Notes under the pieces: generated by a model
Database searches by the model: none
What the model was told of the DNA's origin: nothing
The model's input: only the letters and a program-made list of their open reading frames with translations
Origin: CAMPKL01 sp963817465
GTDB taxonomy: Bacteria; Acidobacteriota; Terriglobia; Bryobacterales; UBA6623
NCBI GenBank assembly: GCA_963817465.1
Contig: CAWFOP010000018.1
Coordinates: forward strand, 1-64,000
Reading direction: 5' to 3'
DNA: 64,000 nt
Program-made: the position numbers and the translations under genes
Shown here: positions 21,042 through 29,406 of the stretch, piece after piece
Layout: every line of letters begins with the position of its first letter
Numbering within the stretch: position 1 is the stretch's first letter

Positions 21042-22616
21042 GTGAAACAGAATAGCGAGCGACTGCCTCGGTTTGGAACCGGCCTGGTGCTGTCGTTGCT
21101 GTTGTGTGCGCCGCTCGCCGCGCAGAAGCCGCGCCTCACCGTTCTGATCGTGGCCGATCAATTCCGCGCCGACTATATGGAACAGTACCGCGCCGACTTC
21201 AGCGCCGGAGGCCTCGAGCGTATGACCGGCGGCGGCGCCTACTACCGCACGATGCGCTTCGGGCAGGCCGTCTCCCTGACGGCTCCGGGCGCCGCCACGC
21301 TTGCTACGGGGGCGGACGCCTCGAGCCACGGCATCGTGGCCGACGCCTGGTACGACGCGGTACGCCGGCAGGTCGTGTCCGCGGAGGGTGATCCGAAGCA
21401 GCCGTCGCCGGCCTTCCTCGTCGGGTCGACGCTCGCGGATCAGATCAAGCTGGCGAGCCGCGGCGAGGCCAAAGTCGTGGCGGTCTCCGACGACGCGGCG
21501 CTGGCGGTGATGCTGGCGGGGCGCGCTCCTGACGGAGTCTATTGGCGCGGGGCCGACGGAGCGATGCGCAGCAGCACCGCTTACGGCGCCGCTCCTCCGG
21601 CTTGGGTGCAGGAATTCAATACCGACCTGCCGCCGGGACCCGCCGGACGGCGCGCCTGGAAGGCGCTTGGCGCGGCCGACGACGCGCCTCCGCTACGGAC
21701 GCTGGATTCGGTCGATTTCTTGCGGCTCTACCGCGCGTCTCCTTTCGCCGAGGAGGACCTGTTCGAGTTCGCTCGCCGCGCCATCGCCGCCGAAAAGCTC
21801 GGCAAGCGAGGCTACAGCGACCTGTTGATCATCGGATTGGGAGCGCCCGGCTTGCTGTCGCTCGAAACCGGTGCATATTCGCCGTTGATGCGCGACTTGG
21901 CCGGGCGCATCGACCGGGACATCGAAGGCTTCTTGGGATGGCTGCAGGACTGGATCGGCCTCGATCAAGCCGCCGTGGTCTTCAGCGCGACGCACGGTAT
22001 TCCGCCCGACGATCAGGCGCTGCACAAGGCGGGCATCGAGCGCGGTCGTATCGCCGGCGCCGCCGTGGTCGAGGCCGTCAATCAGCGTGTGTCGTCTGAG
22101 TTTCGCGACATCGCGGTGGAGAAGTTCCTCTACCCCTTTGTGACTTTCACGCCCCCGTTTCGCACGCTGACCGAGGCATCCCAAAGACGTGTGCTGGAGT
22201 TAGCGGGAGAAGCGGCCATCCGGCTGACCGGCGTCGCGGGATACTACTCCCCCAAGGTCACTTCTCTTCGAGGGGACGCTCTCGAGCGCCTGCGGCGCTC
22301 CTACGTCCAAGGCCGCAGCGGCGACCTGATGCTCGTGTACGAACCGTACTACACGGAGCGCTTTGCGGACGACCGCGGCGTCGCCCCCGGCTCGCCTTAC
22401 CGCTACGACACCGACGTGCCTCTGGTCCTGTTCGGCCAATGGTTCGAGAACCGCGTCTTTGAAAATGTGATTGACGCCAACCAACTCGCGCCCACGCTGT
22501 GTGCGCTGCTAGGATTGGCGCAACCCAGCGGGGCGTCGGGCCAGGTGTTGACTGAAGCGCTGCGGCCGCGTCCGCGGGCCACCGTCGGCCCGCCCGCGCC
22601 GCCGGCCGTCGAATAG
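21042..22616 (+). CDS. alkaline phosphatase/phosphodiesterase-fold exported protein, probably catalytically degenerate
   Basis: About 524 residues with a Sec signal (FGTGLVLSLLLCAPLAAQ), then a type I phosphodiesterase/PafA-like fold. VLIVADQFRADYM keeps the first metal Asp, and SLTAPGAATLATGADASSHGI keeps a possible Thr nucleophile. Several other metal ligands of the PafA group look replaced: the usual DxxGH segment reads GAPGLLSLETGAYSP, the usual DHG reads SATHG, and the usual THGSPYxYDTHVP reads APGSPYRYDTDVP. The fold looks intact but the two-zinc site does not. The start is GTG 21042, just before the signal peptide. It ends four bases before pyrD, so they may be co-transcribed. Confidence 0.82.
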   Translation: MKQNSERLPRFGTGLVLSLLLCAPLAAQKPRLTVLIVADQFRADYMEQYRADFSAGGLERMTGGGAYYRTMRFGQAVSLTAPGAATLATGADASSHGIVADAWYDAVRRQVVSAEGDPKQPSPAFLVGSTLADQIKLASRGEAKVVAVSDDAALAVMLAGRAPDGVYWRGADGAMRSSTAYGAAPPAWVQEFNTDLPPGPAGRRAWKALGAADDAPPLRTLDSVDFLRLYRASPFAEEDLFEFARRAIAAEKLGKRGYSDLLIIGLGAPGLLSLETGAYSPLMRDLAGRIDRDIEGFLGWLQDWIGLDQAAVVFSATHGIPPDDQALHKAGIERGRIAGAAVVEAVNQRVSSEFRDIAVEKFLYPFVTFTPPFRTLTEASQRRVLELAGEAAIRLTGVAGYYSPKVTSLRGDALERLRRSYVQGRSGDLMLVYEPYYTERFADDRGVAPGSPYRYDTDVPLVLFGQWFENRVFENVIDANQLAPTLCALLGLAQPSGASGQVLTEALRPRPRATVGPPAPPAVE

Positions 22617-22620
22617 ACTC

Positions 22621-23541
22621 GTGGCGGACCTCAACGTCAACATCTGCGGCATCGAGCTCAGCAACCCGATTCTCGCATCCAGCGGCACATTCGGCTACGG
22701 GCTCGAATTCGCCTCCATCGTCGATCTCGACGCGCTGGGCGGTTTCGTCACCAAGGGCCTGTCGCGCGAGCCCATCGCCGGCAACGCAGCGCCGCGTGTG
22801 GTCGAAACGGCGGCGGGCATGATCAATTCGATCGGCCTGCAAAACGTGGGCGTCCGCGCGTTCGTGCGCGACAAGCTGCCGGCCATCTCCAAGCTGCGCT
22901 GCGCCGTCCTCGCGAATGTGTTCGGCTATGAGCCGGACGACTATGCCGAGGTGCTGCGGGTTCTCGAAGACGCCGCAGGGCTCGACGGCTACGAGCTCAA
23001 CGTCTCGTGTCCCAACACCAAGTGCGGCGGCATGCAGTTTGGGGCCGACCCGCGACTGCTCGGCGAGGTCGTCGCGCTGGCCCGCAAGCTGGTCGCCAAG
23101 CGGCCCCTGCTGGTGAAGCTGTCGCCCAATGTCAGCGACATCGCTCTCATGGCGCGCGCCGCCGAAGAGGCCGGCGCCGATGCGCTCTCGTTGGTCAATA
23201 CGTTTCAGGCGCTGGCCGTGGACGCCCGCGCCCGCCGGCCGCGGATCGGCGCGGGGATGGGAGGGCTCTCCGGCCCCGCCATCAAGCCCATCGCTCTGCG
23301 CATGGTCTACCAGGCGGCCCAGTCCGTAAAAGTCCCTGTAATCGGGCTTGGCGGCATCGCAAGCGGCGAGGACGTGGCGGAGTTTCTGCTGGCCGGAGCC
23401 GACGCCGTGCAAGTCGGCACGGCGAACTTCTGGGATCCCAAGTCCGCCGCGCGCATCGCCAACGAGCTCGATCGGTTCCTGGAAAGCGAAGGGGTCGCCG
23501 CCGCGCGCGATCTGGTCGGCAGGCTGGAAATGCCTTCGTAA
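22621..23541 (+). CDS. pyrD: dihydroorotate dehydrogenase, class 1B catalytic subunit
   Basis: A 306-residue FMN enzyme oxidising dihydroorotate to orotate in pyrimidine synthesis. Signatures are NPILASSGTFGYG, ELNVSCPNTKCGGMQFG with the class 1 catalytic cysteine near residue 130, LVKLSPNVSDI, GMGGLSGPAIKPIALRMVY and GLGGIASGEDVAEFLLAGA. Class 1B normally works with PyrK, which carries FAD and an iron-sulfur cluster; no pyrK is in this window. A GTG start at 22621 lies four bases after the upstream stop. Length is typical. Confidence 0.95.
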   Translation: MADLNVNICGIELSNPILASSGTFGYGLEFASIVDLDALGGFVTKGLSREPIAGNAAPRVVETAAGMINSIGLQNVGVRAFVRDKLPAISKLRCAVLANVFGYEPDDYAEVLRVLEDAAGLDGYELNVSCPNTKCGGMQFGADPRLLGEVVALARKLVAKRPLLVKLSPNVSDIALMARAAEEAGADALSLVNTFQALAVDARARRPRIGAGMGGLSGPAIKPIALRMVYQAAQSVKVPVIGLGGIASGEDVAEFLLAGADAVQVGTANFWDPKSAARIANELDRFLESEGVAAARDLVGRLEMPS

Positions 23542-23613
23542 GAGTTGGCGCGCCGCGGCTATTCGATGCTCCGCCTAACGCCTTTCGCCGCGCAGCCGCT
23601 CAGCAACTAACAA

Positions 23614-23632
23614 CCCCGGATGAAATCCGGGG
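23614..23632. repeat. CCCCGGA hairpin between convergent genes
   Basis: A seven-base perfect stem (CCCCGGA/TCCGGGG) with loop TGAAA, set in AACAACCCCGGATGAAATCC. It sits between the ends of pyrD and the VOC gene. It lacks a T-run, so it is more like a REP-type or two-way processing hairpin than a classic terminator. Confidence 0.5.
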
Positions 23633-23641
23633 CCGCCGTTT

Positions 23642-24103
23642 CTACGAGTGCGATGCCGACGCACGCTTCTCGATCTGCTCGAACGAGAGATCTTCCTTGT
23701 GAGTGGCGATGCTCCAGGTATGGCCGAACGGGTCCCGCAATACCCCCACGCGGTCGCCGTAGAATTGATCGGCCACCGGGCGCCGCACTTCTGCCCCTTC
23801 GGCGACTGCGCGTTCGAACACCGCGTCCACATCCTCCACATACAGATGAATCGAGACCGGGCACTTGCCGGAGTCGTCCGGCGCGCAGTAGCCCATCTCG
23901 GGGAATTCATCGGCCAGCATGATCTTCGAATCACCGATTCGAAGTTCCGCGTGACCGACCTTGTCGTCCTTTCCCATCCGCATTTCTTCCACGGCGTCGA
24001 ACGCCCTCTTGTAGAACTCGATCGCGCGCTCGGCGCCGTTCACAATCAAATACGGGGTGATGCTGTTGTAGCCGTCCGGAATCGGTTTCGGTTTATTCGC
24101 CAA
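23642..24103 (-). CDS. VOC/glyoxalase-like protein (PhnB type)
   Basis: About 153 residues of the vicinal-oxygen-chelate fold, PhnB/YPI type. SITPYLIVNGAERAIEFYKR opens the domain, HAELRIGDSKIMLADEFP follows, and DPFGHTWSIATHKEDLS closes it. Such proteins are one-domain metal-binding dimers of varied or unknown activity. The start is TTG 24103, because upstream residues do not match the family. No neighbour suggests a substrate. Confidence 0.82.
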   Translation of the reverse strand: MANKPKPIPDGYNSITPYLIVNGAERAIEFYKRAFDAVEEMRMGKDDKVGHAELRIGDSKIMLADEFPEMGYCAPDDSGKCPVSIHLYVEDVDAVFERAVAEGAEVRRPVADQFYGDRVGVLRDPFGHTWSIATHKEDLSFEQIEKRASASHS

Positions 24104-24199
24104 AGAATTCAACCTCCGTACAGAAGATAGGTCTCCATTTTGACTCTCGGCCGAAGCGCAATCAACCTTGCGCCCGTGTCGGGCGCGCCCCGGACCTGC

Positions 24200-24205
24200 T
24201 ACCAT
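24200..24205 (+). promoter_or_regulatory. candidate -10 box of the tandem-cupin gene
   Basis: TACCAT in the context CTGCTACCAT, nine bases before the GTG at 24215. It has the same GCTA-type form and short leader as the box before the RraA-like gene. Confidence 0.25.
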
Positions 24206-24214
24206 CCCAAAGCC

Positions 24215-24868
24215 GTGAAGCCCTTACTTGTTCTCCTCGTCGCCCTGACGGCGCTGCATGCCGCGCCAACCGTCGAGACCGTCGTCGACAACGATCGCGT
24301 CCGCGTCCTCAAGGTCACCGTCGGGACCGACCACACGACCAAGATGCACGAGCACAAGGTCAACCGCGTGATGGTCTATCTCGACAAGGGCGGTCAAAAA
24401 GTGTTCTATGAGGACGGCCGCCAGGTCATGCAGAAGTGGGACGCGGGCGAACCGCTGTGGAGCCCCGCCGTGGGCATGCACCGCGTCGAGACGGTCGCCG
24501 ACCGGCCCCAGACGATCATCGAGATCGAGCTCAAGCAGCCAGGGCCGAAGACCCCTCAAAAGCTCGGCCCGCTCGACCCGTTGGCCGCCGATCCCGGCCA
24601 CTACGGCCTGGTGTTCGAGAACGATCAGGTGCGCGTGATTCGGGTGAAGGTCGGCCCCGAGGAGAAGGCGCCGATGCACGAGCACCTGCGCGCGCGCGTC
24701 GTGACGTATCTGACCGACGCCGACTTCGGAGCGACGTTCGACGACGGGCGCTCAGGCGCATCGCATCAGAAGGCCGGCGACGTCGTCTGGAGCGACCAAG
24801 TCACGCGGCACTCGGAAGTCAACAACGGCACGAACACCTTCGAAGGCGTCGTCGTCGAGCTGAAGTGA
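24215..24868 (+). CDS. exported tandem cupin-like protein
   Basis: A 217-residue protein with a signal peptide (KPLLVLLVALTALHA) and two similar cupin-like halves. Half one has DNDRVRVLKVTVG and KMHEHKVNRVMVYL (about 25-60). Half two has ENDQVRVIRVKVG and PMHEHLRARVVTYL (about 140-180). The repeated MHEH gives two potential metal-ligand histidines per half. Each half ends in a strand rich in V/E (IIEIELK, GVVVELK). It resembles cytosolic cupins of unknown function but should act in the periplasm. The start is GTG 24215 at the signal peptide. Convergent with the DapA-like gene across six bases. Confidence 0.75.
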   Translation: MKPLLVLLVALTALHAAPTVETVVDNDRVRVLKVTVGTDHTTKMHEHKVNRVMVYLDKGGQKVFYEDGRQVMQKWDAGEPLWSPAVGMHRVETVADRPQTIIEIELKQPGPKTPQKLGPLDPLAADPGHYGLVFENDQVRVIRVKVGPEEKAPMHEHLRARVVTYLTDADFGATFDDGRSGASHQKAGDVVWSDQVTRHSEVNNGTNTFEGVVVELK

Positions 24869-24874
24869 GCGGAG

Positions 24875-25864
24875 TCAGCTCTTCAAGTAGGGCTTGATCC
24901 CTTCGAGCGCCCAATCCATCTCGGCGACTTGCTCGGGCGTCCAGGAGTACTCTCCCTTGCGCGAGACGGTCGTCTTGAAGATGCCCCGCTTGTGGAACAT
25001 GTAGCTGCGCGTGCCGGGGATTTGCTGATCGAGGTTGATCATCACCATCAGTTTCGAAAATACCTCGCGCAGTTTGTCCATGTCGCCCTTGCGCTCGAGC
25101 TCCCACAGCAGCGGATAAATCTCGGCGTACATCGCGCCGGGCATCGTGCCGTCGACGCCGAGGCGCATCTCGTAGGTCCAGCCGCGCCCGGCCGAGCCTG
25201 AAAAGACCGCTTTGATCGGGTCGGGCTTGTACTCGGCAAGCTGCTTCACCCGTTCGGCCAAAGGCTTGAGCTCTTCCTTGACGTACCCGAAATTGGGATA
25301 TTTCCTGGCCATCTCGACGATGAACTCCACGGTCGGCTCGACGTCCTTGGCGCCGCCGGTGGTCTGAATGAAGACGGGGCGGTGGGCGGTCTCGCACAGC
25401 GCCGAGTAGTAGCTGCGGTAGTCGTCGAGCGACTTCGCCTTTTTGGGAGGCATCGCGATGACGGCGTCGGGCGCGAGCTTTTCGGCGTGGCGCGCGTAGC
25501 GCAGCATGCCGGCTTCGTCTTCGGCCTGAAGACCCAGCACCAATGCGGGGCTCTTGCCCTTGGCCGCCTTCGCCAGCGCTTCCATGCCGCGCATGCGCTC
25601 GTCTTCGGTGAGCTTGTCGTACTCGCTGGCCATCTGCGGCCAGACCATGCCTTGGACGCCCGCGCGATCCAGGTAGTCGACTTCGCCGGCTAGGTCTTCG
25701 TAATCCACCGCCTTGGACTCGGTGTAGGGCGTCGCCATGATGATGAAGGCCCCCTCCATCGGCTTACCGGAGGACGTTTTAGGGGCGGCCGCGGCGGTGC
25801 GGGCGAGCAAGGCGGAAGAGGCGAATGCGGCCAGGCAGTCTCGGCGAGTGAAGCGGTTCGGCAT
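24875..25864 (-). CDS. exported DapA-family (dihydrodipicolinate synthase-like) protein
   Basis: A 329-residue class I aldolase of the DapA/N-acetylneuraminate lyase family. The N-terminus FTRRDCLAAFASSALLARTAAAA is a Tat-like leader, which is unusual for a family that works in the cytosol. The barrel begins with GAFIIMATPYTE, and the probable Schiff-base lysine is in FGYVKEELKP near residue 195. GVDGTMPGAMYAEIYPLL follows. True DapA is about 290 residues without a leader, so this is not the lysine-pathway enzyme despite lysA lying 3 kb away. Members catalyse aldol cleavage or dehydration of keto acids; the substrate is unknown. ATG 25864 was chosen at the leader. Confidence 0.85.
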   Translation of the reverse strand: MPNRFTRRDCLAAFASSALLARTAAAAPKTSSGKPMEGAFIIMATPYTESKAVDYEDLAGEVDYLDRAGVQGMVWPQMASEYDKLTEDERMRGMEALAKAAKGKSPALVLGLQAEDEAGMLRYARHAEKLAPDAVIAMPPKKAKSLDDYRSYYSALCETAHRPVFIQTTGGAKDVEPTVEFIVEMARKYPNFGYVKEELKPLAERVKQLAEYKPDPIKAVFSGSAGRGWTYEMRLGVDGTMPGAMYAEIYPLLWELERKGDMDKLREVFSKLMVMINLDQQIPGTRSYMFHKRGIFKTTVSRKGEYSWTPEQVAEMDWALEGIKPYLKS

Positions 25865-25918
25865 AGCGACGCGATTATAGCGGGTGCGGCATACTAGGTT
25901 GGAAAGTCGGCAAGCGGC

Positions 25919-26587
25919 ATGGCGGAAGAGAAAAAGGATTCGCTCTCCCTCGCGATTGAAACAACCCAGGGCAAGGGCGTTTTGCACGAGTTGACCGGCG
26001 TCATCCTGAGGCACGGCGGCGACATCACTTCGGTCGCGATCCTCGACAGCGGCAATCACATCGAAACGCTCTCGTTCGAGATCAACGACCTGGCCGATCA
26101 GGCCGCCCTGATTCGGGATCTCGAAGCCGCGGCCACGGTCCACCGCGTAACTGAGAACGCCGCGCTCAAGCGCATCTTCGGCAAGCGCATCATCATCATC
26201 GGAGGCGGCGCCCAGGTCGGGCAGGTCGCCATGGGGGCGGTCGCCGAAGCCGATCGACACAATCTGCGCGGAGAGCGCATCTCGGTGGATACGATCGCCT
26301 TAGTCGGCGAAGAGAATATCGCCGAAGCCGTTCGCGCGACCGCCCGGCTGCCTCGGGTAAGAATGCTCGTGCTGGCCGGCGCCCTGATGGGCGGCGAGAT
26401 TGAAAAGGCCGTGTTGGAGGTTCGCGGGCGCGGCTTGCAGGTGATTTCGCTCAATATGGCCGGTTCCGTGCCCGACGCCGCCGACCTCGTGGTTACCGAC
26501 CCCGTACAAGCCGGCGTCATGGCGGTGATGGCCATTTCGGACAATGCCAAGTTCCGAATCGAGCGCCTGACTAAGCGGCGCTTCTGA
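25919..26587 (+). CDS. ACT-domain protein with DUF5612-like C-terminus
   Basis: A 222-residue cytosolic protein. Residues about 8-75 are an ACT-type ligand-binding fold (LSLAIETTQGKGVLHELTGV, then GGDITSVAILDSG). The remainder begins with RIIIIGGGAQVGQVAMGAVAEAD, a Rossmann-like glycine-rich segment, and contains GERISVDTIALVGEENIAEA and DLVVTDPVQAGVMAVMAI. This layout matches the ACT + DUF5612 architecture as I recall it. ACT domains usually sense amino acids. Neighbours on both sides are DapA-like and, further on, lysA, but nothing ties it to lysine. Function unassigned. Confidence 0.75.
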   Translation: MAEEKKDSLSLAIETTQGKGVLHELTGVILRHGGDITSVAILDSGNHIETLSFEINDLADQAALIRDLEAAATVHRVTENAALKRIFGKRIIIIGGGAQVGQVAMGAVAEADRHNLRGERISVDTIALVGEENIAEAVRATARLPRVRMLVLAGALMGGEIEKAVLEVRGRGLQVISLNMAGSVPDAADLVVTDPVQAGVMAVMAISDNAKFRIERLTKRRF

Positions 26588-26658
26588 CAATTCCTAGGTT
26601 GTCGCCCAGGACCTTGGACCCGTATAAGGGCCTCACCCGACTGCGTCTGCGGGTCTTA

Positions 26659-26670
26659 CCCGATATCGGG
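26659..26670. promoter_or_regulatory. 12-base palindrome upstream of the AAA ATPase gene
   Basis: CCCGATATCGGG is a perfect palindrome 28 bases before the GTG at 26699 and 71 bases after the ACT gene. It could be an operator. A looser inverted pair, ACCCG...CGGGT, lies just before it and may be the end of the ACT transcript. Confidence 0.35.
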
Positions 26671-26698
26671 CGCCTGTCCAGGCCGGGAAAATGAGGGC

Positions 26699-28075
26699 GT
26701 GCAGACTACCAATCCGCTCCCGGGAACCATGCGGCCCTTGGCCGGTTCCGAGCCGCGCCCCTCTGCGAGCCCCTTTCAGAACGTCAGCGTCGACCAATTC
26801 GTTCCGCGGCCGGCAAAGTCCCTGGAGGAAGCGGGCGTTTCGTCCAGTCTCATCGAGCAGTTGATTCTAAAGAACTTGTACTTTCGCGGCGAGACCACCG
26901 GCCGCGAGTTGGCCGCAATTCTCGGCCTGCAGTACAGCGTCATTGACGGCGTCATCGACTTTCTCAAGCACGCGCGCTTGATCGAGGTGAAACGCGCCTC
27001 GGGCATCGGCACCATCTCTTCGGTTTTCGCCTGTTCCGACAGCGGCCGCTCCCGCGCCCGCGAGTACCTCGACAATAACCAGTTTCTTGGGCCGGCGCCG
27101 GTTCCGTTGCGCGAATACGTTCAGGCCGTCCGGTCGCAGCGTGTGAAGCCGGGCTGGATGACGATCGACATTCTCAAGAAGGCTTTTCAGAAGGCGGTCA
27201 CCACCGAAGAGTTCTTCTCGAAGCTGGGTCCGGCGATCAACTCCTTCAAATCGCTGCTGATCTACGGCCTGCCGGGCAACGGCAAGAGCTTCCTCGCCGA
27301 GCAGTTGACGCACATCGAGTCGGACCCGATCTTCGTCCCATACGTGATTGAAGCCGACGGCCAGTTCATCAAGCTCTACGATTCGCTCTACCACGAGAAG
27401 TTGGAAGAGGAAGAAGAGAGCGTCTTGGTCAAGTCGGAAGACAAATTCGACCGCCGTTGGGCGAAATGCCGGCGACCGTTCATCACGACCGGCGGCGAGC
27501 TGACGATGGACATGCTCGACCTGATGTTCATCGACAGCGCCAAGATCTACGACGCGCCGTATCAGCTCAAAGCGAACAACGGCGTGTACCTGATCGATGA
27601 CTTCGGCCGCCAACAGATCACGCCGGCCGAGTTGCTCAATCGCTGGATTTACCCTCTCGACCGCGGTCGCGACTTCTTGATGTTCAACACGGGTTCGAAG
27701 ATCGAAGTGCCGTTCGAGTGCTTCCTGATCTTTTCATCGAACCTCAACCCGCACGATCTGGGCGACGAGGCGTTCCTGCGCCGCCTGGAATACAAGATGT
27801 ATCTCGGCAATCCGAAGGAGGACGAGTACGCTTCGATCTTCCACAACTATTGCCGAGGGCTGAAGATCGAGTGCCCCGTCGGACTGCTGGCCGATGTGAT
27901 CAAAAACCAATATCGCGACGTGAGCCGCAACTTCCGCCGCTGCCATCCTCGCGATGTGCTCGACGTGGCGGTCGACTTGATCAAGTTCGAGAAGCGCCCC
28001 TACGTGCTGACGCGGGAGCTGCTCGATCGGGCGTTCGAGCTGAAGTTCGTGCCTCTGACCGCGATGGAAGAGTAG
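26699..28075 (+). CDS. winged-helix AAA ATPase
   Basis: A 458-residue cytosolic protein. Residues about 40-115 look like a winged helix (RGETTGRELAAILGLQYSV, then FLKHARLIEVKR). An AAA domain spans about 160-400 with Walker A GLPGNGKS near 200, Walker B VYLIDDFG near 297, and a sensor-1-like IFSSNLNP near 345. Sensor-2/lid arginines lie in FRRCHPRDVLDVA. An acidic run KLEEEEESV sits in the middle. I do not recognise a defined function; similar proteins in databases are called only 'ATPase'. GTG 26699 gives the longest plausible start; ATG 26729 is an alternative. Convergent with lysA across six bases. Confidence 0.78.
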   Translation: MQTTNPLPGTMRPLAGSEPRPSASPFQNVSVDQFVPRPAKSLEEAGVSSSLIEQLILKNLYFRGETTGRELAAILGLQYSVIDGVIDFLKHARLIEVKRASGIGTISSVFACSDSGRSRAREYLDNNQFLGPAPVPLREYVQAVRSQRVKPGWMTIDILKKAFQKAVTTEEFFSKLGPAINSFKSLLIYGLPGNGKSFLAEQLTHIESDPIFVPYVIEADGQFIKLYDSLYHEKLEEEEESVLVKSEDKFDRRWAKCRRPFITTGGELTMDMLDLMFIDSAKIYDAPYQLKANNGVYLIDDFGRQQITPAELLNRWIYPLDRGRDFLMFNTGSKIEVPFECFLIFSSNLNPHDLGDEAFLRRLEYKMYLGNPKEDEYASIFHNYCRGLKIECPVGLLADVIKNQYRDVSRNFRRCHPRDVLDVAVDLIKFEKRPYVLTRELLDRAFELKFVPLTAMEE

Positions 28076-28081
28076 CTGACG

Positions 28082-29350
28082 CTACGCGCTTTCGCCGCGG
28101 ATCAGATCCCGGTAGGTTTCCCTCTCGCGCACAACGCGCCATTCAGCGCCGTCGACGAGCACCTCGGCCGGCCGCGGGCGTGAATTGTAGTTTGATGCCT
28201 GGACGAAGCCGTAGGCGCCGGCGGTTGCGACGGCCACCAGGTCTCCCGGCGCCAGGTCGGCCATCTCACGGTCGCGAGCCAAGAAGTCTCCGCTTTCACA
28301 TACGGGACCCACGACGTCGGCGCGAATCAGGGCCCGCGCGTGATCGACTACCGGGACGATCTCGTGATGCGACTGGTAGAGCGCCGGCCGAATCAAGTCG
28401 TTCATGGCGGCGTCGACGATCACAAAGACCTTTGAGGCGCCCCGCTTGCGATAAAGCACACGAGACAGCAGCACGCCCGCCTGGCCGACGATCGACCGCC
28501 CCGGCTCGATGCTCAACTCGAGGTCGCGGCCGTCCAGGGCCCGGGCGAGTTGGGACGCGTAGTCCGCGACAGAAGGCGTCGACTCGCCCTCGCGGTAGGC
28601 GACCCCCAGGCCGCCGCCCAGGTCGAGCTTGCGGATCGCAAGGCCCGTTTCACCCAGCCGGTCGATCAGGGCCAGCAGGCGCTCGAGAGCGTCGAAGAAG
28701 GCTCTGGTATCGAAAATCTGCGAGCCGATGTGGCAACTGACGCCCTCGAGCCGCAGCGGCGCGAGCTCCGCGGCGCGGCGATAGAGCCCTTCAGCCGTCG
28801 CAAGGTTGACGCCGAATTTGTGGTCGCTCATCCCCGTCGCGATGTAGGGGTGGGTTGCAGCGCTGATGTCGGGATTGACGCGCACGGCGACGCTGGGAGC
28901 CGCGCCCTTCTCCTCCGCGATGTCACGCAGGATTTGCAGCTCCTGATCGGATTCGCAGTTGAATGCGCCGACGCCGGCGTCGAGGGCATAGGCGATCTCG
29001 TCGCGAGTCTTGCCGACGCCCGAGAACACGACGCGTCCGGGATCGCCGCCCGCTTCGAGCACGCGAAACAGCTCGCCGCCCGAAACGATGTCAAACCCGG
29101 CGCCTTCTTTGGCCAGTAACGACAAAACAGCCAAACACGAGTTGGCTTTGACCGCATAGTGAACCGCGTGCGGCAGCCCGCCCAGGGCCTCATCATAGGC
29201 GCGGTAATTGCGCCGGATGGCTGCGGACGAGTAGACGTAGCAGGGCGTCCCGGCGCCGGCCGCAATGGCGGCGAGGGGAGCCTGCTCGCAATAAAGCGCT
29301 CCCGCGGCGCGTTCGAATCCGGATAGCGGCAAAGTCGAGGCGCGAATCAC
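28082..29350 (-). CDS. lysA: diaminopimelate decarboxylase
   Basis: About 422 residues. This PLP enzyme decarboxylates meso-diaminopimelate to L-lysine. It shows the PLP lysine in HYAVKANSCLAVLSLL near residue 60, SCHIGSQIFDTRAFFDAL, the phosphate-binding GGGLGVAYREGE, EPGRSIVGQAGVLLSRVLY, and the partner-subunit active-site Cys in GPVCESGDFLARD. Length fits the family. The frame is open up to 29455, but homology starts just after GTG 29350. The 3' end of the upstream repeat protein gene (stop at 29407) lies within 60 bases, so co-transcription is likely. Confidence 0.93.
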   Translation of the reverse strand: MIRASTLPLSGFERAAGALYCEQAPLAAIAAGAGTPCYVYSSAAIRRNYRAYDEALGGLPHAVHYAVKANSCLAVLSLLAKEGAGFDIVSGGELFRVLEAGGDPGRVVFSGVGKTRDEIAYALDAGVGAFNCESDQELQILRDIAEEKGAAPSVAVRVNPDISAATHPYIATGMSDHKFGVNLATAEGLYRRAAELAPLRLEGVSCHIGSQIFDTRAFFDALERLLALIDRLGETGLAIRKLDLGGGLGVAYREGESTPSVADYASQLARALDGRDLELSIEPGRSIVGQAGVLLSRVLYRKRGASKVFVIVDAAMNDLIRPALYQSHHEIVPVVDHARALIRADVVGPVCESGDFLARDREMADLAPGDLVAVATAGAYGFVQASNYNSRPRPAEVLVDGAEWRVVRERETYRDLIRGESA

Positions 29351-29406
29351 TTTTTCGAGTTTCGCATGCGAAGCGGGCCGCGCGCGATGTTGCACGCTGA
29401 ACCGAA

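Noticed and set aside
24875..25864. dapA of lysine synthesis
   Set aside because: The Tat-like leader, greater length and divergent core argue against the biosynthetic enzyme.
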